Below, piece by piece: positions 8,249 to 16,953 of a DNA stretch of 64,000 bases. Every line of letters starts with the position of its first letter. The first letter of the stretch is position 1. A program made the translations under genes and the position numbers. Under the pieces are notes generated by a model. The model worked only from the letters and a program-made list of their open reading frames with translations. It searched no databases and was not told the origin of the DNA. This DNA is from UBA3478 sp038134285 (GTDB taxonomy: Bacteria > Bacteroidota > Bacteroidia > Flavobacteriales > Flavobacteriaceae): positions 17,370-81,369 of the forward strand of contig JAYPUW010000009.1 in assembly GCA_038134285.1 (NCBI GenBank). Reading direction: 5' to 3'.

Positions 8249-9553
8249 TTACTTCTTACGCATGAATACCGTGATCGGTACCCCCTCAAAATCAAACTGA
8301 GAACGCAACTGATTTTCTAAGAAACGCTTGTACGGATCCTTTACGTATTGCGGCAGGTTACAGAAGAAAGCAAACTGCGGATAGTGCCCAGGTAGCTGCG
8401 TACAGAATTTGATCTTCACGTACTTTCCTTTGATCGATGGAGGCGGACGATTCTCAATGATCGGCAACATCACTTCGTTCAACTTATGGGTCGGAACACG
8501 CTTCGAACGGTTCTCATAAACTTGAACAGCGGTCTCGATGGCCTTAAAGATGCGTTGCTTCTCGAGCACCGAAATAAAAATAATCGGTACATCGGTAAAA
8601 GGCTCCATGGCCTCTTTAATTTTCTTGGTGTAGTCTCGAACCGAGTTTGTCTCTTTGTCGACTAGATCCCATTTATTGACCAAGATGACAATCCCCTTGT
8701 TGTTTCGGTGTGCCAGCCAAAAAATATTCTGAACCTGTCCGTCAAATCCGCGAGTGGCATCAAAGATCACAAGACATACGTCAGAGTGCTCGATGGCACG
8801 TATAGAACGCATGACCGAATAAAATTCAAGATCTTCTCTCACCTTGGCCTTTCGGCGAATTCCGGCAGTGTCGACCAGATTAAATTCAAATCCGTAGCGG
8901 TTATAAACCGTATCGTTAGTATCGCGGGTAGTCCCAGCTATATCGGTTACTATATGTCGGTCTTCTCCTAGAAGGGCATTGATGAAAGACGATTTACCAG
9001 CGTTCGGACGCCCCACTACCGCAAAACGCGGCAATTCTCTGTCTTCTTCTTCAATCTCTTCTGGAAGCACCTCAACGACTGCATCGAGAAGATCTCCCGT
9101 TCCTCCTCCATTGATACTCGAAACGGTGAAGTAATCGCCCAGTCCGAGTGCATAGAATTCAACGGCTTCGGCTTCGCGCATGGCGTTGTCGACCTTATTG
9201 ATAGTAAGAAAAACAGGCTTATTTTGACGACGCAGCAGCTTAGCTACGTCTTCATCCATAGAAGTCACTCCTGATTCGACGTCAACCATGAACACAATGA
9301 CATCGGCCTCATCGATTGCAAGCTCTACTTGCCTGTCAATCTCTTTTTCGAAAACGTCCTCTGATCCGATGACATATCCGCCTGTGTCAATGACCGTAAA
9401 TTCACGTCCGTTCCAATCGGCCTTGCCGTAATGGCGATCACGGGTAACGCCGCTCACTGCGTCTACGATTGCCTCGCGACGCTGAATGAGTCGATTGAAA
9501 AAAGTTGATTTACCTACGTTGGGTCTCCCCACTATGGCCACGATTGCTCCCAT
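8249..9553 (-). CDS. der: Ribosome biogenesis GTPase Der (EngA)
   Basis: A 434-residue protein with two tandem G domains: P-loops GRPNVGKS at 9-16 and GRPNAGKS at 181-188, with NKVD and NKWD G4 motifs. It ends in a KH-like domain (GKYVKIKFCTQLPGHYPQFAFF). Der acts in assembly of the 50S ribosomal subunit. A consensus TACCTTTG promoter element lies 19 nt upstream of the ATG. It is followed upstream, on the same strand, by era, 79 nt away and apparently a separate unit. Confidence 0.97.
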   Translation of the reverse strand: MGAIVAIVGRPNVGKSTFFNRLIQRREAIVDAVSGVTRDRHYGKADWNGREFTVIDTGGYVIGSEDVFEKEIDRQVELAIDEADVIVFMVDVESGVTSMDEDVAKLLRRQNKPVFLTINKVDNAMREAEAVEFYALGLGDYFTVSSINGGGTGDLLDAVVEVLPEEIEEEDRELPRFAVVGRPNAGKSSFINALLGEDRHIVTDIAGTTRDTNDTVYNRYGFEFNLVDTAGIRRKAKVREDLEFYSVMRSIRAIEHSDVCLVIFDATRGFDGQVQNIFWLAHRNNKGIVILVNKWDLVDKETNSVRDYTKKIKEAMEPFTDVPIIFISVLEKQRIFKAIETAVQVYENRSKRVPTHKLNEVMLPIIENRPPPSIKGKYVKIKFCTQLPGHYPQFAFFCNLPQYVKDPYKRFLENQLRSQFDFEGVPITVFMRKK

Positions 9554-9572
9554 CTGTACTTAAAAGTGATGG

Positions 9573-9580
9573 CAAAGGTA
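9573..9580 (-). promoter_or_regulatory. -7 promoter element (TACCTTTG) for der
   Basis: On the minus strand this reads TACCTTTG, an exact TAnnTTTG match, 19 nt before the der start codon. The TTG -33 box is not clear. Confidence 0.5.
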
Positions 9581-9631
9581 GCCGAAATTTAAGAACACTA
9601 AGAGGTGACGATTAAGACGAACAGACGAATT

Positions 9632-10516
9632 TCAGCCCTGATACCCGAAACGACGAAGTTTGTTCTCGTCGCTACGCCAGTTCTTACTCACCTTAACGTG
9701 CATTTCAAGATGGATCTTTTTGGCAAAAAACTGCTCGAGGTCTTTGCGCGCCTCGGTACCTACGCGCTTGAGTCCTTTACCTTGATGGCCAATGAGTATT
9801 CCCTTTTGCGTATCGCGTTCTACTAGAACCACCGCTCCGATGCGGATGATGTCGTCACTCTCTTTGAACGACTCTACTTGAATCTCAACAGCATAAGGGA
9901 TCTCTTTGTCGTAATACAGTAAAATCTTTTCACGGATGACCTCAGAAACCACAAAGCGCTCGGTCTTGTCGGTGAGTTGGTCTTTGGGGTAATAAGCCGG
10001 GCCAAGGGGCAACAAGGCCTTGATACGATCCATTACCTGATCAACTCCAAATCTTTCTAAGGCAGAAATGGGATAAATTTCTGCGCGTGGCAAAAGCTCT
10101 TTCCAATGGTCTACGGCCTCATCTAGCGACTGTTGATCTCCCTTATCAATTTTGTTAATGAGCAGTAGCAAAGGGGTAGAAGACTTTTGCAGCTTTTCAA
10201 AAAATTGGGCGTCTTTGAGTTCTTTCTCGCCAAGCTCTACCATATATACCAAAACATCGGCGTCTTCAAAAGCAGAACGCACAAAATCCATCATTGACTC
10301 TTGCAGCTTATAGGCAGGATCAATGATTCCGGGGGTATCTGAAAACACCATCTGGTACTCATCGTCGTTTACAAAACCCAAAATGCGATGACGGGTGGTC
10401 TGTGCCTTAGCCGTAATGATAGAGAGTCTCTCTCCTACCAAGGCGTTCATCAGTGTCGACTTGCCCACATTGGGGCTGCCTATGATATTGATAAATCCTG
10501 ATCGGTGTGCACTCAT
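9632..10516 (-). CDS. era: GTPase Era
   Basis: A 294-residue Era GTPase: a G domain with GSPNVGKST (13-21), DTPG and NKID motifs, and a C-terminal KH domain (ILIGHQGKGLKRVGTEARKDLE). It binds 16S rRNA and acts in 30S maturation. The ATG overlaps the stop of the upstream AGCS symporter gene by four bases (ATGA type), so the two are likely cotranscribed. Confidence 0.97.
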   Translation of the reverse strand: MSAHRSGFINIIGSPNVGKSTLMNALVGERLSIITAKAQTTRHRILGFVNDDEYQMVFSDTPGIIDPAYKLQESMMDFVRSAFEDADVLVYMVELGEKELKDAQFFEKLQKSSTPLLLLINKIDKGDQQSLDEAVDHWKELLPRAEIYPISALERFGVDQVMDRIKALLPLGPAYYPKDQLTDKTERFVVSEVIREKILLYYDKEIPYAVEIQVESFKESDDIIRIGAVVLVERDTQKGILIGHQGKGLKRVGTEARKDLEQFFAKKIHLEMHVKVSKNWRSDENKLRRFGYQG

Positions 10517-11883
10517 AATTGATTCGAATGGTAACGCGCAAAATAATCCTTAGCCGCACGGTTGACACGGGGTGCCAGAAGCAATACGGCAATCATGTTG
10601 GGGATCAGCATGAGCGAATAGGCCAAATCCATCAGGTTTACCACCAAATCAACCGAGGCGATGGCCGCTACGATAATGGTGAGAATATAGAAGTAATTGA
10701 ACCCTTCTGCAATGCGTGCATTGGTCAAGAATGAGAGGCTTTTAACACCGTAATACGAGTAGGTCAGAATGGTTGAAAGCGCGAATGAAGTCACGGCAAT
10801 CATGAGTAGCACATCGCCCCATCCGAACAATGATTTTTTAAAGGCAATAAGGGTCATCAGAATTCCGTTAGTCTCGGCCTCGAGATGTGCCCCACTGATG
10901 AGAATCACAAGGGCCGTTAGAGTACAGACAACTATGGTATCGATAAATGGACCCAGCATGGCAACCAATCCTTCTTGAACGGGTTCGTCTGTCTTTGACT
11001 GACCGTGGTACATAGGGGCCGAGCCCAATCCAGCCTCATTTGAGAACATCGCACGGCGGGCTCCTAAAATGATGACCCCCCACAATCCTCCTGAAATGGC
11101 TGTCTCTAAATTGAAAGCCTCGGTGAGTATCAATCTAAATGAAGGCAAAATGGCATCGGCATTCATCACCAAGACTACGGCCACTGCCACAAAATAAAAT
11201 CCGACCATTGGTCCTACAATTTTGGTAGCGACCTGAGCGATCTTTTTGACTCCTCCGAAAATCACGGTGGCTGTTATGGCGGCTAACACGACTCCGATCA
11301 ACGCCTTCCAGGGCAGTTCACCCCCTAAATCCATTAGGGTTTCATTCGGATTCACCACCACCATAAAGGTCTGCGTGAACTGATTAGCTTGAAAAATAGC
11401 CAGATAACCGATCATTCCCATGAGGGCATAAAAGACCGCGAGCGGTGAACCCCACCGGCCTAGTCCTCGAGTCATATAATACATAGGACCTCCCTGCACT
11501 ACTCCTGCAGAATCTTCTCCACGGAACATCACAGCCAATGAACAGCTATAGTATTTAATGGCCATCCCCAGAACCGCAACCACCCAGATCCAGAAGATAA
11601 CACCGGGGCCTCCGAGGTAGACCGCTATCGCAACGCCCGAAATGTTTCCTAATCCGACCGTAGAGGCGATGGCTGCCGACAAGGCTTGTAAGTGAGAGAC
11701 CTCGCCTGTTGCGCCTTCTTTATCGTATTTACCACGAGTGATGTCGATGGCGTGTTTGAAATAGCGGTAAGGCTTCAGTCTTGAATACAAGGCCAAAAAT
11801 AATCCTCCCCCCAAGAGCAGCACCAACATGGCGGTCTCTGTGTAGGGCAACAGCCCGGCTATCCATTGGTTCCATTGGTTCAT
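10513..11883 (-). CDS. Alanine:cation symporter family protein (AGCS)
   Basis: A 456-residue polytopic membrane protein of the alanine or glycine:cation symporter family. It has around ten or eleven hydrophobic segments and the family motifs GEVSHLQALSAAIASTVGLGNISGVA and ARRAMFSNEAGLGSAPM. It would import alanine, glycine or a related small amino acid with Na+ or H+; the substrate is inferred from the family only. The start is the ATG at 11883. It overlaps the era start by four bases. Confidence 0.92.
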   Translation of the reverse strand: MNQWNQWIAGLLPYTETAMLVLLLGGGLFLALYSRLKPYRYFKHAIDITRGKYDKEGATGEVSHLQALSAAIASTVGLGNISGVAIAVYLGGPGVIFWIWVVAVLGMAIKYYSCSLAVMFRGEDSAGVVQGGPMYYMTRGLGRWGSPLAVFYALMGMIGYLAIFQANQFTQTFMVVVNPNETLMDLGGELPWKALIGVVLAAITATVIFGGVKKIAQVATKIVGPMVGFYFVAVAVVLVMNADAILPSFRLILTEAFNLETAISGGLWGVIILGARRAMFSNEAGLGSAPMYHGQSKTDEPVQEGLVAMLGPFIDTIVVCTLTALVILISGAHLEAETNGILMTLIAFKKSLFGWGDVLLMIAVTSFALSTILTYSYYGVKSLSFLTNARIAEGFNYFYILTIIVAAIASVDLVVNLMDLAYSLMLIPNMIAVLLLAPRVNRAAKDYFARYHSNQL

Positions 11884-12012
11884 AAAAGCGAAGATAACAA
11901 AGTGAGGGGCTACGACTTCGAATAAGTTTTAGCAAAACGCAATAAGCTAATAAGAGACAGCTCTTGGAGATGATAGTCCAAGTCATTATCTTCTAATCAT
12001 TTAACGACCTAA

Positions 12013-14382
12013 GTGATCAAACATCTCAAGCTACATAAAGCGAAAAGTCTATTTATGGGCTCTGCCCTAATGGCTTTTTTTACACTCATTGGATGTTATC
12101 AGAAAGGGCCTGAAATAAGTATAAGCGAGCTTTCATCGGACTCGACAGAAGCCATTCCAGAAGCCATTGATTTCACTTTTCATGTCAAGCCCATACTTTC
12201 TGACCGCTGCTTTAAGTGCCACGGACCGGACCAAAACGCCATAGAAGCCGGATTGAGTCTGCACACGGCAGAAGGGGCCTACAAGGCACTCGGAGAAAAT
12301 GCTGATCACTTTGCAGTAGTGCCCTTTAAGCCTCAAAAAAGCACCATGGTTGAGCGCATTTTTAGTGAAGATGCAGCAATTAAAATGCCGCCACCTGAAT
12401 CGAATTTGAGTCTCAATTTGAGAGAAAAAGAATTGCTGAAGCGATGGATAGAGCAAGGAGCTGTTTATAAAGAGCATTGGGCCTTTGAACCTCCACAGCA
12501 CGTAGAAATACCTGAAGGAATAAGCGATTGGGGAGCGAATAACATCGATGCTTTCATCGGCCAGAAATTAATTGAGAAAGGAATGCTTCCGTCTCCTAAA
12601 GCCGACAAGGCGACATTGATCAGAAGAGTAACCCTAGACCTCACTGGTCTTCCGCCAACCCCAGAAGAGATCGAGGCTTTTATCGAGGACGATTCAGGGG
12701 ATGCTTATCAAGAGGTGGTGTCACGGCTTTTGAAATCTACAGATCACGCTGAACATATGGCAGCGGAGTGGATGAGTATTTCTCGATATGCCGACACCCA
12801 CGGCTATCAAGACGATTTTGAGCGTATCATGTGGCCCTGGCGGGATTGGGTGATTCATGCCTTTCAAGAAAACATGTCTTACGATGAATTTGTCATCAAT
12901 CAATTGGCAGGTGACCTTTTACCCAATGCCACCAAAGAACAAATCCTCGCGACCGGATTCAACCGCAACCACAAGATCACCTATGAGGGAGGCGTTATCC
13001 CTGAAGAGTATCGCGTAGAATATGTAGAAGACCGAACCAATACCTTTGGCACCGCCTTTTTGGGGCTCACCATGGAGTGTGCGCGCTGCCACGATCATAA
13101 GTATGATCCCATTTCACAAGAAGAGCATTTTAAACTCTTTAGTTTTTTTAATAACCTCAACGAAAAGGGCCTGGTCTCAGACAAAAACGAAATTCCTGAA
13201 CCCTACCTATCAATCAGTCCTGAAGATGTCGAATCAGTGCTCGCTTTTGTCAATGCGCCTGAGGAGGCTTTTGAGCGCGAATCCAAATCTATAGATGTGA
13301 TGGTGATGAAAGAGTCACCCAACATTAGAGACACCTATGTGCTAAATCGTGGGATGTACGATCAGCCTACCAAAAAAGTCGATCCCGGAACACCAGATAT
13401 GGTCTTAACCTTCCCGAATAAGCTTCCCAAAAACCGGTTAGGATTAGCCAAATGGTTATTTCACGAAGATAACCCCCTCACCTCTCGCGTTGCAGTGAAC
13501 CGTCTCTGGCAACGTTTTTTTGGGACAGGAATAGTTACTACCAGTGATGATTTCGGAAACCAAGGCAGTCTACCCACCCATCCAGAGCTACTCGACTTTT
13601 TGGCCGTGAGCTTCAGAGAAAAACAGTGGGATACGCGAGAAATGATTCGTCTTATCGTCTCGTCAGAAACTTATCAACAGTCGAGTCAAATCACTCCTGA
13701 AAAACTAGAGCGAGATCCTGAAAATAAATGGTTGGCACGTGCCCCTCGACTGCGCCTTTCGGCTGAGGTCATTCGCGATCAGGCCTTAGCCATGAGTGGG
13801 TTACTCGTGAAAGAGGTCGGAGGACCAAGTGTGAAACCCTATCAGCCAGAGGGTATCTGGAAAGAAACTACCGGAGGTGGTGGTGGTAGTACAGCCCGTT
13901 ATGTTTTAGGAAGCGGAGACGATCTCTACAGAAAAAGTCTGTACACCTTTTGGAAGCGTACGGTTCCGCCTCCGAGTATGCTAAGTTTTGACGCCTCAAA
14001 CCGCGATTTATGCACGGTAAAAACTAGACAAACCAATACGCCCTTACAGGCGCTGGTGCTGCTCAATGATCCTCAAATGATTGAAGCCGCTCGCGGACTA
14101 GCCCAGCGTGTAGCCTCAAAAAACCTCCCATTAGAGCAACAATTGAGCTATCTCTATACTGCCACCACAGGTGCCTTGGCCCAAACCGAAGCTCTAGCAC
14201 AACTGCAATCGCTCTATACAGATATGCTCAAACAGGTAGAAGAAGAGGGGGTAGAAACAGAACAGTACCTCAGCATCGGTGCCTCGAAAAACAGCATCGC
14301 GACCAATCAAAAATCATTTGCCGCCTTGGCACTGACAGCCCATACCTTGTTGAACCTAGATCAAACCATTACACGCAGCTGA
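12013..14382 (+). CDS. PSCyt1 / DUF1549 / DUF1553 haem-motif lipoprotein
   Basis: A 789-residue exported protein. A GTG start at 12013 gives a basic n-region (KHLKLHKAK) and a lipobox LIGC (Cys28); the ATG at 12055 would lack the basic residues. Domains in order: planctomycete-type cytochrome c domain (about 52-150, CFKCH at 66-70), DUF1549 (about 175-380, with a second CxxCH, CARCH at 356-360) and DUF1553 (about 475-740). This architecture is abundant in Planctomycetes and Verrucomicrobia and is thought to work with DUF1501 proteins; its reaction is unknown. It is directly followed by the DUF1501 gene, with one base between stop and ATG. Confidence 0.92.
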   Translation: MIKHLKLHKAKSLFMGSALMAFFTLIGCYQKGPEISISELSSDSTEAIPEAIDFTFHVKPILSDRCFKCHGPDQNAIEAGLSLHTAEGAYKALGENADHFAVVPFKPQKSTMVERIFSEDAAIKMPPPESNLSLNLREKELLKRWIEQGAVYKEHWAFEPPQHVEIPEGISDWGANNIDAFIGQKLIEKGMLPSPKADKATLIRRVTLDLTGLPPTPEEIEAFIEDDSGDAYQEVVSRLLKSTDHAEHMAAEWMSISRYADTHGYQDDFERIMWPWRDWVIHAFQENMSYDEFVINQLAGDLLPNATKEQILATGFNRNHKITYEGGVIPEEYRVEYVEDRTNTFGTAFLGLTMECARCHDHKYDPISQEEHFKLFSFFNNLNEKGLVSDKNEIPEPYLSISPEDVESVLAFVNAPEEAFERESKSIDVMVMKESPNIRDTYVLNRGMYDQPTKKVDPGTPDMVLTFPNKLPKNRLGLAKWLFHEDNPLTSRVAVNRLWQRFFGTGIVTTSDDFGNQGSLPTHPELLDFLAVSFREKQWDTREMIRLIVSSETYQQSSQITPEKLERDPENKWLARAPRLRLSAEVIRDQALAMSGLLVKEVGGPSVKPYQPEGIWKETTGGGGGSTARYVLGSGDDLYRKSLYTFWKRTVPPPSMLSFDASNRDLCTVKTRQTNTPLQALVLLNDPQMIEAARGLAQRVASKNLPLEQQLSYLYTATTGALAQTEALAQLQSLYTDMLKQVEEEGVETEQYLSIGASKNSIATNQKSFAALALTAHTLLNLDQTITRS

Positions 14383-14383
14383 C

Positions 14384-15874
14384 ATGAGCGAGAAAAAAAT
14401 AATTAATGAACGTGCATTGATCTTAAATCGGCGCTCCTTTTTAGGCAAAACTGCTATGGGGATTGGGGGAATCGGATTGGCCTCGCTCTTAGGAGGTTCA
14501 TTTTTTGATCCAACCAAAACACCCCTCCAAACTTCATCAGGAGGTAGTGCTGGTGTTAAAGGTATACTTAAAGGTTTACATCATCCTGCAAAAATCAAGC
14601 GGGTTATCTATCTCTTTCAGAGCGGAGGACCCTCTCAGTTAGAGCTATTCGATTACAAACCCTTACTCAATACTCGAAGAGGAGAAGACCTCCCAGAATC
14701 GATCCGTAAAGGCCAACGTCTTACCGGTATGACTTCAGGCCAAGATGCCTTCCCATTAGTAGGTTCTCAATTTGGATTCAAACAATACGGCAACAACCCC
14801 GCCTGGATCAGTGATATTTTACCCTATACCGCCAAGGTGGCCGACGATATTTGTGTGATCAACTCTATGTATACCGAGGCGATTAACCACGATCCGGCCG
14901 TTACCTTTTTTCAAACGGGCTCGCAACAGCCAGGTAGGCCCAGTATAGGCTCATGGCTCTCGTACGGATTGGGTAGTGAAAACGATAACCTACCCGCCTT
15001 TACGGTACTTTTGTCGAGAGGTACCGGAAGGCCCTTGTCGCAACCCCTCTACACCCGTCTGTGGGGCAACGGATTCTTGCATTCACTGCACCAAGGGGTG
15101 CAATTTAGAGCCGCTAAAGATCCGGTGCTCTACCTCAACGATCCGAACGGCATGCACAAAGACGCGAAACGCGTCATGCTCGATCATATTGCCGCACTAA
15201 ACGAATCGGCCTATTCAGATTACGGTGACCCTGAAATTCAAAGCCGTATCGCCCAGTATGAGATGGCCTATCGCATGCAGACTTCAGTGCCCGAGGTTAT
15301 GAATACCGCTAACGAGCCCGACTACATCTACAAAATGTATGGGGCCGATGCCAAGATTCCCGGGACTTTTGCTGCGAACTGTCTTTTGGCCAGACGTCTA
15401 GCCGAACAAGACGTCCGCTTCATTCAGCTCTATCATATGGGTTGGGACCAGCACGACAATTTACCGTCTGCAATCTCAAGACAAGCAAAAGATGTCGATC
15501 AAGCCTCTGCTGCCCTTATCATGGATCTCAAACAGCGTGGACTGCTCGAAGACACACTCGTCGTATGGGGAGGTGAATTCGGACGCACCAACTACTCTCA
15601 AGGGACCCTGACGGTCGACAATTACGGTAGAGATCATCACCCGAGAAGCTTCAGTATCTACCTCGCTGGCGGTGGAATCAAACCCGGGCTTTACGGCAAA
15701 ACCGATGAGTTCGGATACAATATCGTTGAAAACCCTGTTCACGTCCACGATTTTCAGGCCACACTATTGCATCTTTTCGGAATAGATCACGAAAAATTCA
15801 CCTACAAGTATCAAGGAAGAAGGTTCAGACTTACCGATGTCGAAGGCCATGTTGTTCATGATATTTTAAGCTAA
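14384..15874 (+). CDS. DUF1501 protein, Tat exported
   Basis: A 496-residue protein of the DUF1501 family, which belongs to the alkaline-phosphatase/sulfatase-like superfamily. The N-terminus has a twin-arginine signal (NRRSFLGKTAMG, Arg16-Arg17), so it should be exported folded. Family landmarks are LFQSGGPSQLELFDYKP, the long Gly/Ser-rich middle, VVWGGEFGRTNYSQG and GRDHHPRSFSIYLAGGGIK. The substrate and reaction are not known. It partners the upstream PSCyt1-DUF1549-DUF1553 gene, as in many Planctomycetes, and is followed by the propeller gene after 26 nt. Confidence 0.93.
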   Translation: MSEKKIINERALILNRRSFLGKTAMGIGGIGLASLLGGSFFDPTKTPLQTSSGGSAGVKGILKGLHHPAKIKRVIYLFQSGGPSQLELFDYKPLLNTRRGEDLPESIRKGQRLTGMTSGQDAFPLVGSQFGFKQYGNNPAWISDILPYTAKVADDICVINSMYTEAINHDPAVTFFQTGSQQPGRPSIGSWLSYGLGSENDNLPAFTVLLSRGTGRPLSQPLYTRLWGNGFLHSLHQGVQFRAAKDPVLYLNDPNGMHKDAKRVMLDHIAALNESAYSDYGDPEIQSRIAQYEMAYRMQTSVPEVMNTANEPDYIYKMYGADAKIPGTFAANCLLARRLAEQDVRFIQLYHMGWDQHDNLPSAISRQAKDVDQASAALIMDLKQRGLLEDTLVVWGGEFGRTNYSQGTLTVDNYGRDHHPRSFSIYLAGGGIKPGLYGKTDEFGYNIVENPVHVHDFQATLLHLFGIDHEKFTYKYQGRRFRLTDVEGHVVHDILS

Positions 15875-15900
15875 CCCTAAACACCTCAAATCGTTCTACT

Positions 15901-16935
15901 ATGAATCGTCAAAAATTTCTTCAAACAACCGCTGCAGGAATGTTGGGTGTATCCCTTAGTTCTTGGACCTACGCCGACTTTAAAAAGGCCCAACAAACCG
16001 TTATCGGGCACGGAGATTTCAAATACAAAGTAGACTTTGAGTGGGGAAGTTTAGATCCAAACCAACACCCGGTGAATGACTGTCACGAGATGGTTGAAGA
16101 TCGCAAAGGACGGATCTTCATGATCACGAATGAGACGAAAAACAACATCCTCATTTACAATAAATCAGGAAGAATACTCGATAGCTGGGGGAGCGACTAT
16201 CCCGGAGGGCATGGCCTAAGTATTCACGACGAAAACGGCACTGAATATTTATACATATGCGACAATAACCGTCACGAAGTGATCAAAACGACCCTTGACG
16301 GAAGGGTGGTTCACGTCTTTGAATTTCCTACCGAGCTTGAGCAGTACGATAAGCCGGAGGCCTACATTCCGACCGAGAGTTGTGTCGCCCCAAATGGCGA
16401 CGTTTACGTGGCCGACGGATACGGATCACAGTATATCATTCACTACGACGCTCAAGGCAACATCAAAAACGTTTTCGGCGGACACGGCACCGAAGACCAC
16501 CAATTCTTAAACGCGCACGGTATATGCATCGATCAGCGATCCGGACAAACGTCGCTGCTCATCACTGAGCGCGAGCAAAACATATTAAAGCGCTTTAGCT
16601 TGGACGGAACCTTCATTGAAAAATACGAGCTCCCCGGGGCCTACATTTGCCGTCCGGTCATCCATGGGCAAGAGGTCTATCTCGCTACGATCTGGTCAGG
16701 AGACAAGGCCCCAGACACAGGATTCATCTCGGTTCTTGATCAAAATAATCGCTTGGTTTCTGCACCTGGAGGCATAGCACCCATTTACAACGAAGAGAAC
16801 CAACTTCAACTCATGAAACAGGCCACTCGGGTTTTTAAGCATCCGCACGACGTGTGTGTCGATGAAGATGAGAACGTCTATGTCTGTCAATGGAATGCGG
16901 GCAAAACCTATCCTATTAAACTGAAACGCGTTTAA
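15901..16935 (+). CDS. Secreted NHL / six-bladed beta-propeller protein
   Basis: A 344-residue protein with an N-terminal export signal (MNRQKFLQTTAAGMLGVS..., resembling a Tat signal but with a single Arg). It continues with repeated NHL-type blades: GRIFMITNE, LYICDNNRHEVIKTTLDG, NGDVYVADGYGSQYI and NVYVCQWNAG. Such propellers bind ligands or act as lactonase/lyase-like enzymes; no catalytic set could be assigned. It lies in the same run as the DUF1501 and DUF2231-cytochrome genes, 18 nt before the latter, so it is probably part of the same exported system. Confidence 0.8.
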   Translation: MNRQKFLQTTAAGMLGVSLSSWTYADFKKAQQTVIGHGDFKYKVDFEWGSLDPNQHPVNDCHEMVEDRKGRIFMITNETKNNILIYNKSGRILDSWGSDYPGGHGLSIHDENGTEYLYICDNNRHEVIKTTLDGRVVHVFEFPTELEQYDKPEAYIPTESCVAPNGDVYVADGYGSQYIIHYDAQGNIKNVFGGHGTEDHQFLNAHGICIDQRSGQTSLLITEREQNILKRFSLDGTFIEKYELPGAYICRPVIHGQEVYLATIWSGDKAPDTGFISVLDQNNRLVSAPGGIAPIYNEENQLQLMKQATRVFKHPHDVCVDEDENVYVCQWNAGKTYPIKLKRV

Positions 16936-16953
16936 TTCAATCTGACTTCTTGC